Shown: positions 1 to 8,791 of the stretch, piece after piece | Numbering within the stretch: position 1 is the first letter of the stretch | How the letters are laid out: every line of letters starts with the position of its first letter | From: Mycobacterium sp. | GTDB taxonomy: Bacteria; Actinomycetota; Actinomycetes; Mycobacteriales; Mycobacteriaceae | Assembly (NCBI GenBank): GCA_003987775.1 | Contig: RXJD01000010.1 | Coordinates: 62,001-126,000, forward strand | DNA: 64,000 nt | Reading direction: 5' to 3' | Made by a program: the position numbers and the translations under genes | Notes under the pieces: generated by a model | Database searches by the model: none | Told to the model about the DNA's origin: nothing | What the model saw: the letters and a program-made list of their open reading frames with translations, nothing else

Positions 1-413
1 TCCAGGCCCAGGACGTCGCCCAGATTCTTGCCTTCCTCCCACGCGCTGAGCATCTCCCGGACGTGAGCGATGTTGTAGCCGCGATCGAGCATCGAGGTGA
101 TCAGGCGCAGCCGGGTCAGGTGCGTGTCGTTGAACAGTGCGATCCGCCCGACCCGCAGCGGGGGCGGTAGCAGGCCGCGGTCCCGGTAGACGCGGATGTT
201 GCGTGTCGTGGTCCCGGCCAGCCGGGCGAGTTCCTCGATCCGGTACTCGCCGGACGCCGCGGCGCCGTGTGGGTGTCGCACCGCGGCGTCGAAGAGCTGT
301 GTCACAGCCGTTTCGACGAAATCGCGTGACTGGCGCCGCACGCGGTGCGGCGCCCGCCGCACGTTGTACAGCACGCTGGCAATCGTGCCGGGTTCTGGCC
401 GGGGGGAGGTCAT
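1..413 (-). CDS. MerR-family transcriptional regulator (C-terminus beyond window edge)
   Basis: The minus-strand frame stays open from an ATG at 413 to the window edge, giving 137 residues. An N-terminal stretch of about 55 residues is followed by a MerR winged-helix: YRIEELARLAGTTTRNIRVY, then DRGLLPPPLRVGR and an R-L-R-L-I-TSMLDRGYNI helix. This is a DNA-binding regulator; its effector domain, if any, lies outside the window. Its ATG overlaps the stop codon of the monooxygenase gene (ATGA), so it is probably the last gene of that operon and translationally coupled to it. It may control the operon itself, which is inferred from position only. Confidence 0.85.
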   Translation of the reverse strand, partial: MTSPRPEPGTIASVLYNVRRAPHRVRRQSRDFVETAVTQLFDAAVRHPHGAAASGEYRIEELARLAGTTTRNIRVYRDRGLLPPPLRVGRIALFNDTHLTRLRLITSMLDRGYNIAHVREMLSAWEEGKNLGDVLGL

Positions 414-1888
414 GCGCCGACGCGGGTGACCGCGTCGTAATGCCGATATCGGAAGTCGCCCATCTGGCGAAGATACTGGGTGGCGGTCCCCGGATACATG
501 GAACCGTTGTACCCGTCCTTGGTCAGATACCAACTCGAACAGCCGGACATCCACGTCGTCCGGGTCAGCCGGCGCTGGATGTCCTGGTTGTGCCGGCGCT
601 GGACGTCTTCGCGCACATCGAGGTAACACAGGTCCTTGTCGAGGATGGTGGTGATACCGCGCACCGCGTAGTCGAGCTGGCCTTCGATGTACACGAGCAG
701 GGAGTTGTGGCCGGGGCCTGAGTTGGGTCCGGTCATGAAGAACAGGTTGGGGTACCCGTGCGCGTTGATGCTCTTGTAAGCCTGTGCGCCACGGGCCCAT
801 TCGTCGCTCAGCGAGCGACCGCCGAGGCCGGTGACCTCGAACGGGGGCCCGGTGAGGTGGACGTCGTAACCGGTGGCGAAGACGATGCAGTCCAGGTGGT
901 GTTCGATGCCGTCGCTGGTGCGGATCCCGACCGGGCTCAGCGTCGCGATCGGCCAGTCGATCAGCTTGCAGTTCTCGCGCTGCAGCGCCGGGTAATAGTC
1001 GCTGGAGATCAGCATCCGTTTGCATCCGGGCGCGAAGTCGGGCGTCAGTTGCCGGCGCAACCAGGGATCTTTCACCTGGGCGCGGATATGGGCCTGGCCC
1101 AGCCGGGCCACCACCGAGGTCAGCGGGGTGTTCCACACCATCGCCGTCGCGGTGGCTTCGTGACCCCAGAACAGCAGTTGCCGGGCAAGTTGCTGGGTGG
1201 CGGGAACTTTCGCGAACAGTGCCTGCACCGCCGGTGGCGTGGCGACATCCAGCCGCGGCAGCACCCAGCCGGGCGTGCGCTGGAAGACTTTGACGAATCC
1301 AGCCTGCTTCACCAGTTCGGGGATGATCTGGATCGCGCTGGCGCCGGTGCCGATGACGGCAACCCGCTTGCCGGCGAAGTCGTATTCGGAATCCCACCGG
1401 GCACTGTGGATCTTGTGCCCCTGGTAGCTGTCCAGCCCACGGATGTCCGGGAAGCTGGCGTCCGACAGCGGCCCGGAGGCCAGCACGACGGTGCGCGCCC
1501 GAAACCGCTTGCGATTCTTGGTCGTTGCGGTCCACACGCCAGCCTTCTCGTCGAATCTCAGACCCGTCACCTCGTGACCGAACCGGATATGACGGCGGAT
1601 GCCGAACCTGTTCGCCATCTCCTCGATGTGCCGATAGATCTCCGGGGCGGGGGAGTAGGTGCGCGACCACTTCGGGTTCTTGACGAACGAGTACGAGTAC
1701 AGCAGCGACGGGACGTCGCAGCTGGCGCCCGGATACTGCGTGTCGCGCCAGGTACCGCCGACCCGGTCGGAGCGCTCCAGGATGATCACGTCCCCTGGTT
1801 TGTTCAGGCCGGCTTCGGCCAGCCGGATCGCCGCCCCGAGCCCGGTGAACCCGGCGCCGATGATGAGTGTGGAGTGGATGTCCGCCAT
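410..1888 (-). CDS. Flavin-containing monooxygenase, Baeyer-Villiger type
   Basis: The product has 492 residues. It carries an N-terminal FAD Rossmann motif (GAGFTGLG, residues 10-17), a variant of the type I Baeyer-Villiger fingerprint FxGxxxHxxxW(P/D) seen as YQGHKIHSARWD near residues 155-170, and an NADPH Rossmann motif (VIGTGASA) just after it. Enzymes of this family insert oxygen next to a ketone using FAD and NADPH; the substrate cannot be read. A longer reading frame upstream overlaps the diiron gene. The ATG at 1888, 2 nt after that gene's stop, gives the expected N-terminus just before the FAD motif. It sits between the diiron protein and the MerR gene in one operon. Confidence 0.88.
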   Translation of the reverse strand: MADIHSTLIIGAGFTGLGAAIRLAEAGLNKPGDVIILERSDRVGGTWRDTQYPGASCDVPSLLYSYSFVKNPKWSRTYSPAPEIYRHIEEMANRFGIRRHIRFGHEVTGLRFDEKAGVWTATTKNRKRFRARTVVLASGPLSDASFPDIRGLDSYQGHKIHSARWDSEYDFAGKRVAVIGTGASAIQIIPELVKQAGFVKVFQRTPGWVLPRLDVATPPAVQALFAKVPATQQLARQLLFWGHEATATAMVWNTPLTSVVARLGQAHIRAQVKDPWLRRQLTPDFAPGCKRMLISSDYYPALQRENCKLIDWPIATLSPVGIRTSDGIEHHLDCIVFATGYDVHLTGPPFEVTGLGGRSLSDEWARGAQAYKSINAHGYPNLFFMTGPNSGPGHNSLLVYIEGQLDYAVRGITTILDKDLCYLDVREDVQRRHNQDIQRRLTRTTWMSGCSSWYLTKDGYNGSMYPGTATQYLRQMGDFRYRHYDAVTRVGA

Positions 1889-1890
1889 CG

Positions 1891-2811
1891 TCAGGCCGCC
1901 GGCTCGTGGGTGAGTTCCCGCGACCAGCTCGGCATGGGCTTCAGCAGCGGCTTGGGGTAGTAGTCCGAGAGCCACACCATGGAATTGGCCAGCAGCTGGT
2001 AGGGGTGCCGGGGGTTGACCACCCACGAGGCATGCCGCTTGAGCAGTTTGTAGGTCGGCACGCGCCGGGTACGTTCGCCCCGTTCGCCGAGCTGCCTGAA
2101 ACGGTTGACGGCGTTGAACAGTCGTTCGGGCTCCATTCCCATGCCGGCCATCTCATTGCGCACCCGGTTGAGCAGCGGGACGTACATGACCATCCCGATG
2201 ATCAGACCCGGTGAGGCGAAGCGCCCGACCAGCTCGATGGCCAACCGGCGTGCGGTGGCGTGGCCGATCATTTCCAGCACCTCGAAGTCGACTGCGATGT
2301 GCCGTGATTCGTCGTTGTTGATCTTCTCGAACACCTGGTGGCAGACCGGGTCCTCCACCGAGTCCAGGAGGAACTTCAGCAACGCCCCGTCCAGCGCCAC
2401 TTCCAGCATCGGAATCACCGTGCCCAGCACCGACAGCGGCATGTCGTCGGCGAAGGTGTCCAGCCATTCGATGGCCATCCGGATGTTGACGTTGGGCTCG
2501 GGGATCTCACCCTCGTCCAGCATGCCCCAGCGCTTCATCAGCGCCAGTTCGGCATTCGCGTGCCGCTGCTCCTCGGCATGGAAGTACCGGTAGATCTCGG
2601 CGATGGTCGGGTTGGGCGCCTTCTTGGCCAGTGCCGCGAACCCCCGGGCGCCGATGTTCTCGATCCAGCACAGGTCGGCCATGAAAGCCTTGAGCTTGGG
2701 CCGGAATTCGGGCCGGATGGTTTCGGCTCCCGGCGCCTCCCAGTCGATGTCTGCGAGTGCCCACTGCCGATCCTTGATCTTGGCGAGCATGGCTTCCATT
2801 TCGATGGCCAC
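1891..2811 (-). CDS. Ferritin-like diiron protein
   Basis: The product has 306 residues, is mostly helical and has two E-x-x-H iron-binding motifs: EEQRH near residue 80 and ESRH near residue 168. This is the four-helix diiron layout of ferritin-like oxidases and hydroxylases. Similar proteins are usually annotated only as ferritin-like or metal-dependent proteins in mycobacteria. The start is GTG at 2811, preceded by a strong GGAGGGGG site; later ATG codons lack one. It lies 2 nt upstream of the monooxygenase and 34 nt downstream of the dehydrogenase, so the three probably act on the same oxidation pathway. The substrate is unknown. Confidence 0.75.
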   Translation of the reverse strand: MAIEMEAMLAKIKDRQWALADIDWEAPGAETIRPEFRPKLKAFMADLCWIENIGARGFAALAKKAPNPTIAEIYRYFHAEEQRHANAELALMKRWGMLDEGEIPEPNVNIRMAIEWLDTFADDMPLSVLGTVIPMLEVALDGALLKFLLDSVEDPVCHQVFEKINNDESRHIAVDFEVLEMIGHATARRLAIELVGRFASPGLIIGMVMYVPLLNRVRNEMAGMGMEPERLFNAVNRFRQLGERGERTRRVPTYKLLKRHASWVVNPRHPYQLLANSMVWLSDYYPKPLLKPMPSWSRELTHEPAA

Positions 2812-2845
2812 CAGCCCCCTCCTTTCAGGTGGACGGGTGTTTGAA

Positions 2846-3706
2846 TTACCTGGTCACCCGCGATACCAGACCGACCGCGCGCGTATATGCGCCCGGGGCA
2901 AGGCGTTTGACGTTCCAGCCGAACTTGGCTTCGAGCTGGGGCATGCAGTAGAGATCGCCGCGATCGTTGGCGTCCAGGCAGATTCGGGCGACCTTCGCGG
3001 CGGAGAACCCGGTCCAGCGCATCACTTTGCTGGCCAGCGCACTGGACTCCTCGCTGATGCGCCCGGCCTGCAGACCTGATTCGACGATATTGGTCTTGAC
3101 GAAGGTCGGGCACAGCACGGTGACATGTATTCCGGTGCCGGATAATTCGGCTGCCAGCGTCTCCGAGAGCGAGAGGACGCCGGCCTTGCTGACGTTGTAG
3201 GCGGCCATGCCTGGCGCGGCCCCGAATGCCGCCGCCGAGGCCACGTTGATGATTCCTCGTGCTGCCGGCCCCGACTCGCGCAGGATGGGTGTGAAGACAT
3301 GACAGCCGTGGATCGGTCCCCACAGGTTCACCCCGAGCGTCCGCACCCAATTATCCAGCGGGATATCGCCGATCGGCTCGCCGCCGGCGCCGACGCCGGC
3401 GTTGTTGATCACCAGTGTCGGTGCCGTGCCGAACCACTCCTGCGCCTGGTCGGCCAATGCCCGGACGTCGTCGGCCTCGGAGACGTCGCAGCGCACCGCG
3501 ATGGCTTCGGTGCCCCGTGCGGTGAGCTCGTCGACAGTCTGCCGGGCCGCGGCCAGATCGATGTCGCTGCACACCACGCGGCCGCCGCGGCGGCCGAGCT
3601 CGACGGCGAAGGCCGCGCCGATGCCGCTGCCCGCGCCGGTGACCACCGCCTTCGCCTGCCGGCTCGGGTGTTTTCCGCCGAGCAGCCTGTCCAATGGTCC
3701 CAACAT
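2846..3706 (-). CDS. Short-chain dehydrogenase/reductase
   Basis: The product has 286 residues. It shows the classical SDR Rossmann motif TGAGSGIG, the NNAG motif, the catalytic Ser in the INVASAA segment, and the YNVSK catalytic Tyr-Lys pair, in the right order and spacing for an NAD(P)-dependent oxidoreductase. The ATG at 3706 (MLGPLDRLLGG) is preferred over an upstream in-frame start because the longer N-terminus is low-complexity and unlike the family. It is the first gene of the SDR, diiron, monooxygenase, MerR operon. The substrate, perhaps a lipid alcohol or ketone, is a guess. Confidence 0.85.
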   Translation of the reverse strand: MLGPLDRLLGGKHPSRQAKAVVTGAGSGIGAAFAVELGRRGGRVVCSDIDLAAARQTVDELTARGTEAIAVRCDVSEADDVRALADQAQEWFGTAPTLVINNAGVGAGGEPIGDIPLDNWVRTLGVNLWGPIHGCHVFTPILRESGPAARGIINVASAAAFGAAPGMAAYNVSKAGVLSLSETLAAELSGTGIHVTVLCPTFVKTNIVESGLQAGRISEESSALASKVMRWTGFSAAKVARICLDANDRGDLYCMPQLEAKFGWNVKRLAPGAYTRAVGLVSRVTR

Positions 3707-4124
3707 CAAACCGCCTCTGTCGCAGTGCTGTTCGGTCGCGATACGGTGCCGTGGGCGAGCGCCCGGTGCACCGACGCCGGTGTAGTGATCGGTCGCGCCA
3801 TGACGGTGCTCACCGCGATCGCTGTGGGCGACGTAGTGACCCGGCGTGCCGCAACGGCGTCGGTCATGCGACTGAGTCAATCGCAAATGGTGACATTCGT
3901 CAATGGCAGGTTTTGCCGGTATCCCGCGTGACAGCCGCCTCCGGGTCGGCAAGGTTCAGTTTCGTGCGCCGCGCAACGGCCACCCCGATGCCGGCCAGTA
4001 CTGCGTCCGGGGTTTGTCGGCGGCCCTGGATCGCAAGAATTGTGCAAGCTGTGCGTGGCACGCTTCCTCCTGCAAGTCACCTGACCATGGGGTGAACGGT
4101 TTTCCCCTGCAGAAGGGAGCTCAG
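3707..4124. other. Divergent intergenic region
   Basis: This 418-bp stretch separates the minus-strand SDR operon from the plus-strand secreted-protein gene, so it should hold both promoters. A TTGACG hexamer lies on the minus strand (3898-3903), but no convincing -10 follows at 17 bp. A Shine-Dalgarno AGAAGGGAG precedes the gene at 4125. I see no RNA gene or repeat. Confidence 0.5.
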
Positions 4125-4502
4125 ATGGACATCAAGAGAGTCTTCGCGGCTGTGTTGCTGCCAATCGGCGTAGCTTTTGCCGGTGTGGCACTGTCCGCCG
4201 GCACCGCCCACGCCAAACAATGGGGAGACGGCACCGACGGCCCATTCACCTGGTGCCCAGGCGATCCGCCGGTTCCCACTGGAAACATCCGAGTGAACCC
4301 GGTGATCTGGGACAACAACATCTGCCACGAATGGTGGTTGGTCGATTACGGGAAGGGCAATGTCGCGCAAAACATCTGGGACGGCCCCAACCCGCCGCCC
4401 AGAGAACCCACCCAAGGGTACGTTCCTCCGCCGCCGCTTCCGCCGGGGTTGTGCTGGCCAACTGGCGGCAGCTTCATTCCCGTCCCGATCCCTTGCCCGT
4501 AG
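4125..4502 (+). CDS. Small secreted protein of unknown function
   Basis: The product has 125 residues. The N-terminus is a typical Sec signal peptide (MDIKRV, hydrophobic core to about residue 23, cleavage near TAHA-K). The mature part is rich in Trp, Pro and Gly, has four Cys that could form two disulfides, and ends in a Pro-rich tail (YVPPPPLPPG, then PVPIPCP). The ATG at 4125 has a good Shine-Dalgarno (AGAAGGGAG), which decides it over an earlier in-frame ATG at 3903. I do not recognise the family; small secreted Cys/Trp-rich proteins of this kind are common in mycobacteria. Confidence 0.75.
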   Translation: MDIKRVFAAVLLPIGVAFAGVALSAGTAHAKQWGDGTDGPFTWCPGDPPVPTGNIRVNPVIWDNNICHEWWLVDYGKGNVAQNIWDGPNPPPREPTQGYVPPPPLPPGLCWPTGGSFIPVPIPCP

Positions 4503-4645
4503 TAGAGCGGGCCAGCGATGGCGTAGATCTGGTGCGGTGCCGGTAAGTTCCCTCATGCCATGCGGGACAGGAACTTTCGGTATCTACACACTCCGGCGCA
4601 CAGTTCATCCGTGGATCGAGGCGAAGGATCGACGAGCGCGGAATG

Positions 4646-4933
4646 TCAGTGGTGACTCGTCCACCGCTTTTCTATGTGCGTCACGTAGCGAAGCTCCACC
4701 ACGAACCACAGTGCTCCGGCAAGCGTGGCAAGCGCGGAAATCACGACGGTAGTCATAACCCAGTCCTGATGGCCATAGGCCGCCAGAGCCACAGTACAAA
4801 TGAGCCCGGCGACGGCTACGGCAAAAAGAATTAACCCGGGCCACAATAAATTGTCTTTGAGCGTTAAACCCGCACGCGGTTGTGTCGTCCTATACCGGTC
4901 TGACGGGTCTCGATGCGTGTCTCCCATCATCAC
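4646..4933 (-). CDS. usfY: UsfY-like two-helix membrane protein
   Basis: The product has 95 residues. A hydrophilic N-terminus (MGDTHRDPSDRYRTTQPRAG) is followed by two transmembrane helices (about residues 30-51 and 60-82) and a basic tail. The N-terminal GDTxxDPxDxxRTTxPxAG pattern resembles UsfY, the small protein encoded beside usfX-sigF in mycobacteria, as I remember it. No sigF or usfX is nearby, so this would be a detached paralogue. The start may be any of two or three closely spaced ATG codons at 4933-4925. Function unknown. Confidence 0.6.
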   Translation of the reverse strand: MMMGDTHRDPSDRYRTTQPRAGLTLKDNLLWPGLILFAVAVAGLICTVALAAYGHQDWVMTTVVISALATLAGALWFVVELRYVTHIEKRWTSHH

Positions 4934-5064
4934 CCCAATCCGCGGTAGTCGCGTCTGATGAACTTGATTTTACTTCAGGGGGTAAACGCCAGCGAGAAGT
5001 AATTTGCCCGTTGTGCGCAGGGTGAGAACCGGCTTTCCCCGGAACTGGGTTGGTCTCGCTCTGG

Positions 5065-5442
5065 TCAGATCGAACCGACTTGGTCGCGGACAAACACCGG
5101 CCAGATGATTGCTCCGATTGTGGTCACCAGCCACACCACGACCGTGGCGGCGACCCACGACTCCACACCACGCAGATCCAGGCCGCGGGTGAATACCGAG
5201 GCGAGCCACATGGCGGTCACGGTCAACGCCAGGCCGGTGCCTCCCAGCACCAGCGACGCATATCTCTGTGGCAGCTTCAGGATCCACACCGACAGTGCCG
5301 CCTGTCCCACGGAAAACAGAGCTACCGCGAGAATGAACGCACCCGCCGACAAAGAGGACCCTGGAACCACCCACACGGCGAGTAACAGTCCGATCGCCCA
5401 CGCCGCCATCAATACCAAATCACGCAGCAATCCTTGCCTCAT
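5065..5442 (-). CDS. Small four-helix integral membrane protein
   Basis: The product has 125 residues with four predicted transmembrane segments (about 10-27, 34-52, 63-83 and 95-117) and short polar loops. The layout resembles small 'phage holin family 4_1' or DUF membrane proteins of actinobacteria, but no diagnostic motif is visible. No good ribosome-binding site precedes the ATG at 5442. It lies 89 nt downstream of the mmpL gene on the same strand and could be read through from it. I do not recognise a function. Confidence 0.6.
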   Translation of the reverse strand: MRQGLLRDLVLMAAWAIGLLLAVWVVPGSSLSAGAFILAVALFSVGQAALSVWILKLPQRYASLVLGGTGLALTVTAMWLASVFTRGLDLRGVESWVAATVVVWLVTTIGAIIWPVFVRDQVGSI

Positions 5443-5531
5443 GAATTAAGTCTATGACTCTCCTGAGGCTCGGCCTATAGTCCGAGAAACAATTCTCCTC
5501 GAGCCTGAATCGTTAGCGAGAATCCCAAAAC

Positions 5532-8360
5532 TCAGCTGACGCTCTGCCGCCCGGGCCGCAACGGGCGGGAACGCACCAGCGTCGGCCACCAGAACCACGG
5601 CCCGAGAATCCTGATGAGGCAGGGCACGACGAACGAACGCACGATCAGCGTGTCGAGCAGCAGGCCGATGCACACCGTGGAGCCCATCTGACCGATGGTG
5701 CGCAGGTCGCTGCTCAGCATCGCCAGCATGGTGAATGCGAACACCAGCCCCGCGGACGTGACGACACCACCGGTGCTGCCGAGCGCACGGATGAGACCGG
5801 TGTTTATCCCGGCGTGCACTTCGTCCTTGACCCGCGCGATCAACAGCAGGTTGTAGTCAGAACCCACCGCCACCAGGATGATGAACGTCAGCGGCAAAAT
5901 CAGCCAATGCAGGTGCAGGCCGATGAGATGCTGCCAGAAGAGCACGGAAAGCCCGAACGCGCCGGCGTAGGAGAATGCCACCGTGGCGGGAATAACCATG
6001 GCGGCGAACAAACTTCGCGTAATCACCATCATGATCAAGAAGATCAGCACGAAAGCGGCGATCGCCGCGATGAGTAGGTCGTTGGCGGCGTAGGCCTTGA
6101 TGTCCTTGTCGTTGGATCCCGAACCGCCGATATAAACCCGCGCGCCGGCCAGCGAGGTCTCTTTGAGGATGGTGGTGATGGCGCCGGGGAACTGGTCGAC
6201 GTGTTCCACCCCTTCGGGGCCCATGGCATTCCCCTCGTGGGTGACGATGAACCGCGCGGCCTTGCCGTCCGGTGACATCAGCAGCTTTATGCCGGTCTTG
6301 ACGTCTTCGTTGTCGAAACCTTCCCGGGGTATATAGAAAAAGTCGTCACTGCGGGCGGCGTCGAAATCCAGGCCCACGTTGACCGAGTCGTTGAACGTCT
6401 GATCCGTCTGCATCGCCTGCAGGTCTGCGGATCCGTAGGACTTGACCAGGAGCGCGGCCAACGCCTCGGTGTCATCGGCGGTCAGTTTGAGCTGAGTGAT
6501 GATCTGCGGCACGATCCTGTCGATCGCCTCGATGGAGGCTTTGGCGGCGTTGATGTCTTCGGCCAGCTTGTCGATGTTGTCGAGCGCGTCGAACACCGAT
6601 CTGAACGCCCAGCAGACGGGGATGTCGAAACAGTGGCGTTCCCAATAGAAGTAACTCTTGATCGGCCGGAAGAAATCGTCGAGATTGGAGATCTGCGAAT
6701 TCATCTGGTCGGTGATCTGTTGCAGATCCGCCACGGTGAGCGCTGTCTGATGCAGCTGGTCCGACATCTGCTGGAAGAAGTCAATCTCCTTGCGCAACAC
6801 CGCGACAGAGTGAGTTTGGATCTGGGCTTGTTCGTCGGTGTTGGCGTTCTGCTGCATGCTGAACGGGAGCTGTTGACCGCTCCCGCTGCCCTGAGTGGTG
6901 AACAGATAGGGAATCTTGGCATGTTCCAGCGGCCGGCCCATGGGCCTGGTGATGCTTTGCACCATCGCGACTCCCGGCAGTCGGATGAGACTTCGGGCCA
7001 CCCGGTCCAGCGAGATGAAATCGGCCGAGTTTCGCATGTCATGATCCGTCTCGATCATCAACATCTCGGAGAACAGCTTGCTTTTGGGGAAGTGCCGGTC
7101 TGCCGCCGCAAAGCCGAGGTTGGCGGGTGCATCGGCCGGCTGGTACTGACGGTCGTCGTAATTCTGCCGGTAGGTCGGCACAAAGACCGCCCCGATCATG
7201 ACGATGGCGGAACTGGCCGCCAGGATCGGCACCGGCCAACGCACCACGCTCGCCCCGATCCGGCGATACAGGGTGGCCTTTGCCTTCGATTTCGGATCGA
7301 AGAGACCGAACAGGCTGCCCACGGTCAAAATGGCCGGCCCGAGCGTCATCGCCATCGCGATGGTGAACAGCATGCTGATGGCAACCGCCGGCCCCATCGT
7401 GTGGAAGTAGTTGAGCCGGGCAAAAGTCAGGCAGTAGCAAGCGCCCGCGATGGTCAGCCCCGAGCCGATGACGATGGGCGCGACACCCTTGTAAGCGATG
7501 TAGTACGCGTCTTCCCTGCTTTCGCCCGCCTGTCGTGCCTCGTGATACCGGCCGAGCAAGAAGATGCCGTAGTCAGTCCCCGCCCCCAGAGTCAGCGCGA
7601 TCACGATGTTCACGGCGAACGACGAGAGTTCGATGTAGCCGAAGTGGCCGAGGGTCGAGATCACACCCTTAGCGACCAGCATCTCGATCAACACGCCGGC
7701 CAGAGGCACCAGCAGGGTGGAGAAGCGGCGGTAGACCAGCAGCAGCATCGCCAGGATCAGGAAGATCGTCACGATGGTGACGTTGTTCAGGCTTGCGTTC
7801 GCGATGCTCAGCGTGTCCGACGCGAGCGGAGCCGCGCCGCTGACGTACACCTTGAGCCCGGGTGGCGGCGGGTCCTTCTTGATGATGTCCCGAACGGCAT
7901 TGACCGACGCATTGGCTTGTATCTGGCCGATGTCGCCGGCCAGCCGGAGCAACACGTAGGTGCACTTGCCATCGACGCTTTGCGCTCCCGCCGCCGTGAA
8001 CGGCTTGCCCCACAGATCCATCACGTATTGCACGTGTGCGGTGTCGCGCTTGAGCCGAAGCATCAGATCGTCGTAGTAGTGATGGTCCTGGTCGCCCAGC
8101 AGCCGGTCGGCTTCGAACACGACCATGGTCAAGTTGGTCGAGTTGGATTCGTGGAACTTCTCCCCGATATGCAGCAACGCCCGCTGCGACGGGGCGTAAT
8201 GCGGGACCATCGGTCCGGCGAGCTCCTCGGCCACCTTCTCTACCTGCGGCACAAAGGTGTTCGTTGTCACGGCGATCAGCGCCCAGCAGACGATGATCGG
8301 GATAGCAAGGGCGCGAACCATTCTCGGGAAGAACGGACGTTTGCGCCGGTGCTCGCTCAT
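5532..8360 (-). CDS. mmpL: MmpL-family RND transporter, MmpL4/MmpL5-like, likely siderophore exporter
   Basis: The product has 942 residues, close to the family's usual length. It has the MmpL topology: one N-terminal helix, a large periplasmic loop, a bundle of five helices, a second long periplasmic region with coiled-coil stretches, and a second bundle. The proton-relay Asp-Tyr pairs are present in GAGTDYGIFLLGR and AVGSDYNLLLIAR. MmpL4 and MmpL5 with MmpS partners export mycobactin and carboxymycobactin in M. tuberculosis. The ATG overlaps the mmpS stop by 4 bp, and the unit lies downstream of mbtA, so siderophore export is the obvious role. Which MmpL paralogue it matches best cannot be settled by eye. 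Confidence 0.92.
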   Translation of the reverse strand: MSEHRRKRPFFPRMVRALAIPIIVCWALIAVTTNTFVPQVEKVAEELAGPMVPHYAPSQRALLHIGEKFHESNSTNLTMVVFEADRLLGDQDHHYYDDLMLRLKRDTAHVQYVMDLWGKPFTAAGAQSVDGKCTYVLLRLAGDIGQIQANASVNAVRDIIKKDPPPPGLKVYVSGAAPLASDTLSIANASLNNVTIVTIFLILAMLLLVYRRFSTLLVPLAGVLIEMLVAKGVISTLGHFGYIELSSFAVNIVIALTLGAGTDYGIFLLGRYHEARQAGESREDAYYIAYKGVAPIVIGSGLTIAGACYCLTFARLNYFHTMGPAVAISMLFTIAMAMTLGPAILTVGSLFGLFDPKSKAKATLYRRIGASVVRWPVPILAASSAIVMIGAVFVPTYRQNYDDRQYQPADAPANLGFAAADRHFPKSKLFSEMLMIETDHDMRNSADFISLDRVARSLIRLPGVAMVQSITRPMGRPLEHAKIPYLFTTQGSGSGQQLPFSMQQNANTDEQAQIQTHSVAVLRKEIDFFQQMSDQLHQTALTVADLQQITDQMNSQISNLDDFFRPIKSYFYWERHCFDIPVCWAFRSVFDALDNIDKLAEDINAAKASIEAIDRIVPQIITQLKLTADDTEALAALLVKSYGSADLQAMQTDQTFNDSVNVGLDFDAARSDDFFYIPREGFDNEDVKTGIKLLMSPDGKAARFIVTHEGNAMGPEGVEHVDQFPGAITTILKETSLAGARVYIGGSGSNDKDIKAYAANDLLIAAIAAFVLIFLIMMVITRSLFAAMVIPATVAFSYAGAFGLSVLFWQHLIGLHLHWLILPLTFIILVAVGSDYNLLLIARVKDEVHAGINTGLIRALGSTGGVVTSAGLVFAFTMLAMLSSDLRTIGQMGSTVCIGLLLDTLIVRSFVVPCLIRILGPWFWWPTLVRSRPLRPGRQSVS

Positions 8361-8791
8361 GCGGACTTCACAATGCAGAAGACATGGGCGTCCTGATGGT
8401 CATCGGACTGCTCGTTGCGGACCACACCATCCACCCGGATCCGGCAGCCGAGCTGACCGCCGTGAACCTGCGCCGAGATGCTGCCCGAAACCACGGTGAG
8501 CGTGGTCGTTTCGGTGTGTGACCACGGCAACGTCGTGATGTCGACCCGATGCGGATGCCCGTCGACGTCCGCGTAGACGAGCATCCCCCCGTCCCCGACG
8601 GAGCCGAACAACTCATAGGTGAGCTGTTTGGGGTTGAAGTCCGGGGGTGCCTGCGGCCCGTTGACGGTGGGGACGGGGGCGGGCTCGGAGAACTGGTGCA
8701 CCTTCCACATGCCAATCAGGCCGGCACCGACCACGACGACGGCGACCAACGGCATCCAGGCGCGCTGCAACACAGCCCGGCGGGTCGCCAT
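8357..8791 (-). CDS. mmpS: MmpS-family accessory protein for the adjacent MmpL
   Basis: The product has 144 residues: a short cytoplasmic start, one transmembrane helix (about residues 13-31) and a periplasmic beta-rich domain with paired Cys (LGCRI, FCIVKSA), as in MmpS4 and MmpS5. MmpS works with MmpL in mycobactin export. The ATG at 8791 (MATRRAVLQRAW) overlaps the upstream gene's stop by one base (TGATG), and its stop overlaps the mmpL start (ATGA). The three genes are therefore tightly coupled. A longer upstream reading is only the other frame of the preceding gene. Confidence 0.92.
   Translation of the reverse strand: MATRRAVLQRAWMPLVAVVVVGAGLIGMWKVHQFSEPAPVPTVNGPQAPPDFNPKQLTYELFGSVGDGGMLVYADVDGHPHRVDITTLPWSHTETTTLTVVSGSISAQVHGGQLGCRIRVDGVVRNEQSDDHQDAHVFCIVKSA

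Noticed and set aside
758..1960. 400-codon plus-strand frame opposite the monooxygenase
   Set aside because: Shadow frame of a well-supported gene with no recognisable domain.
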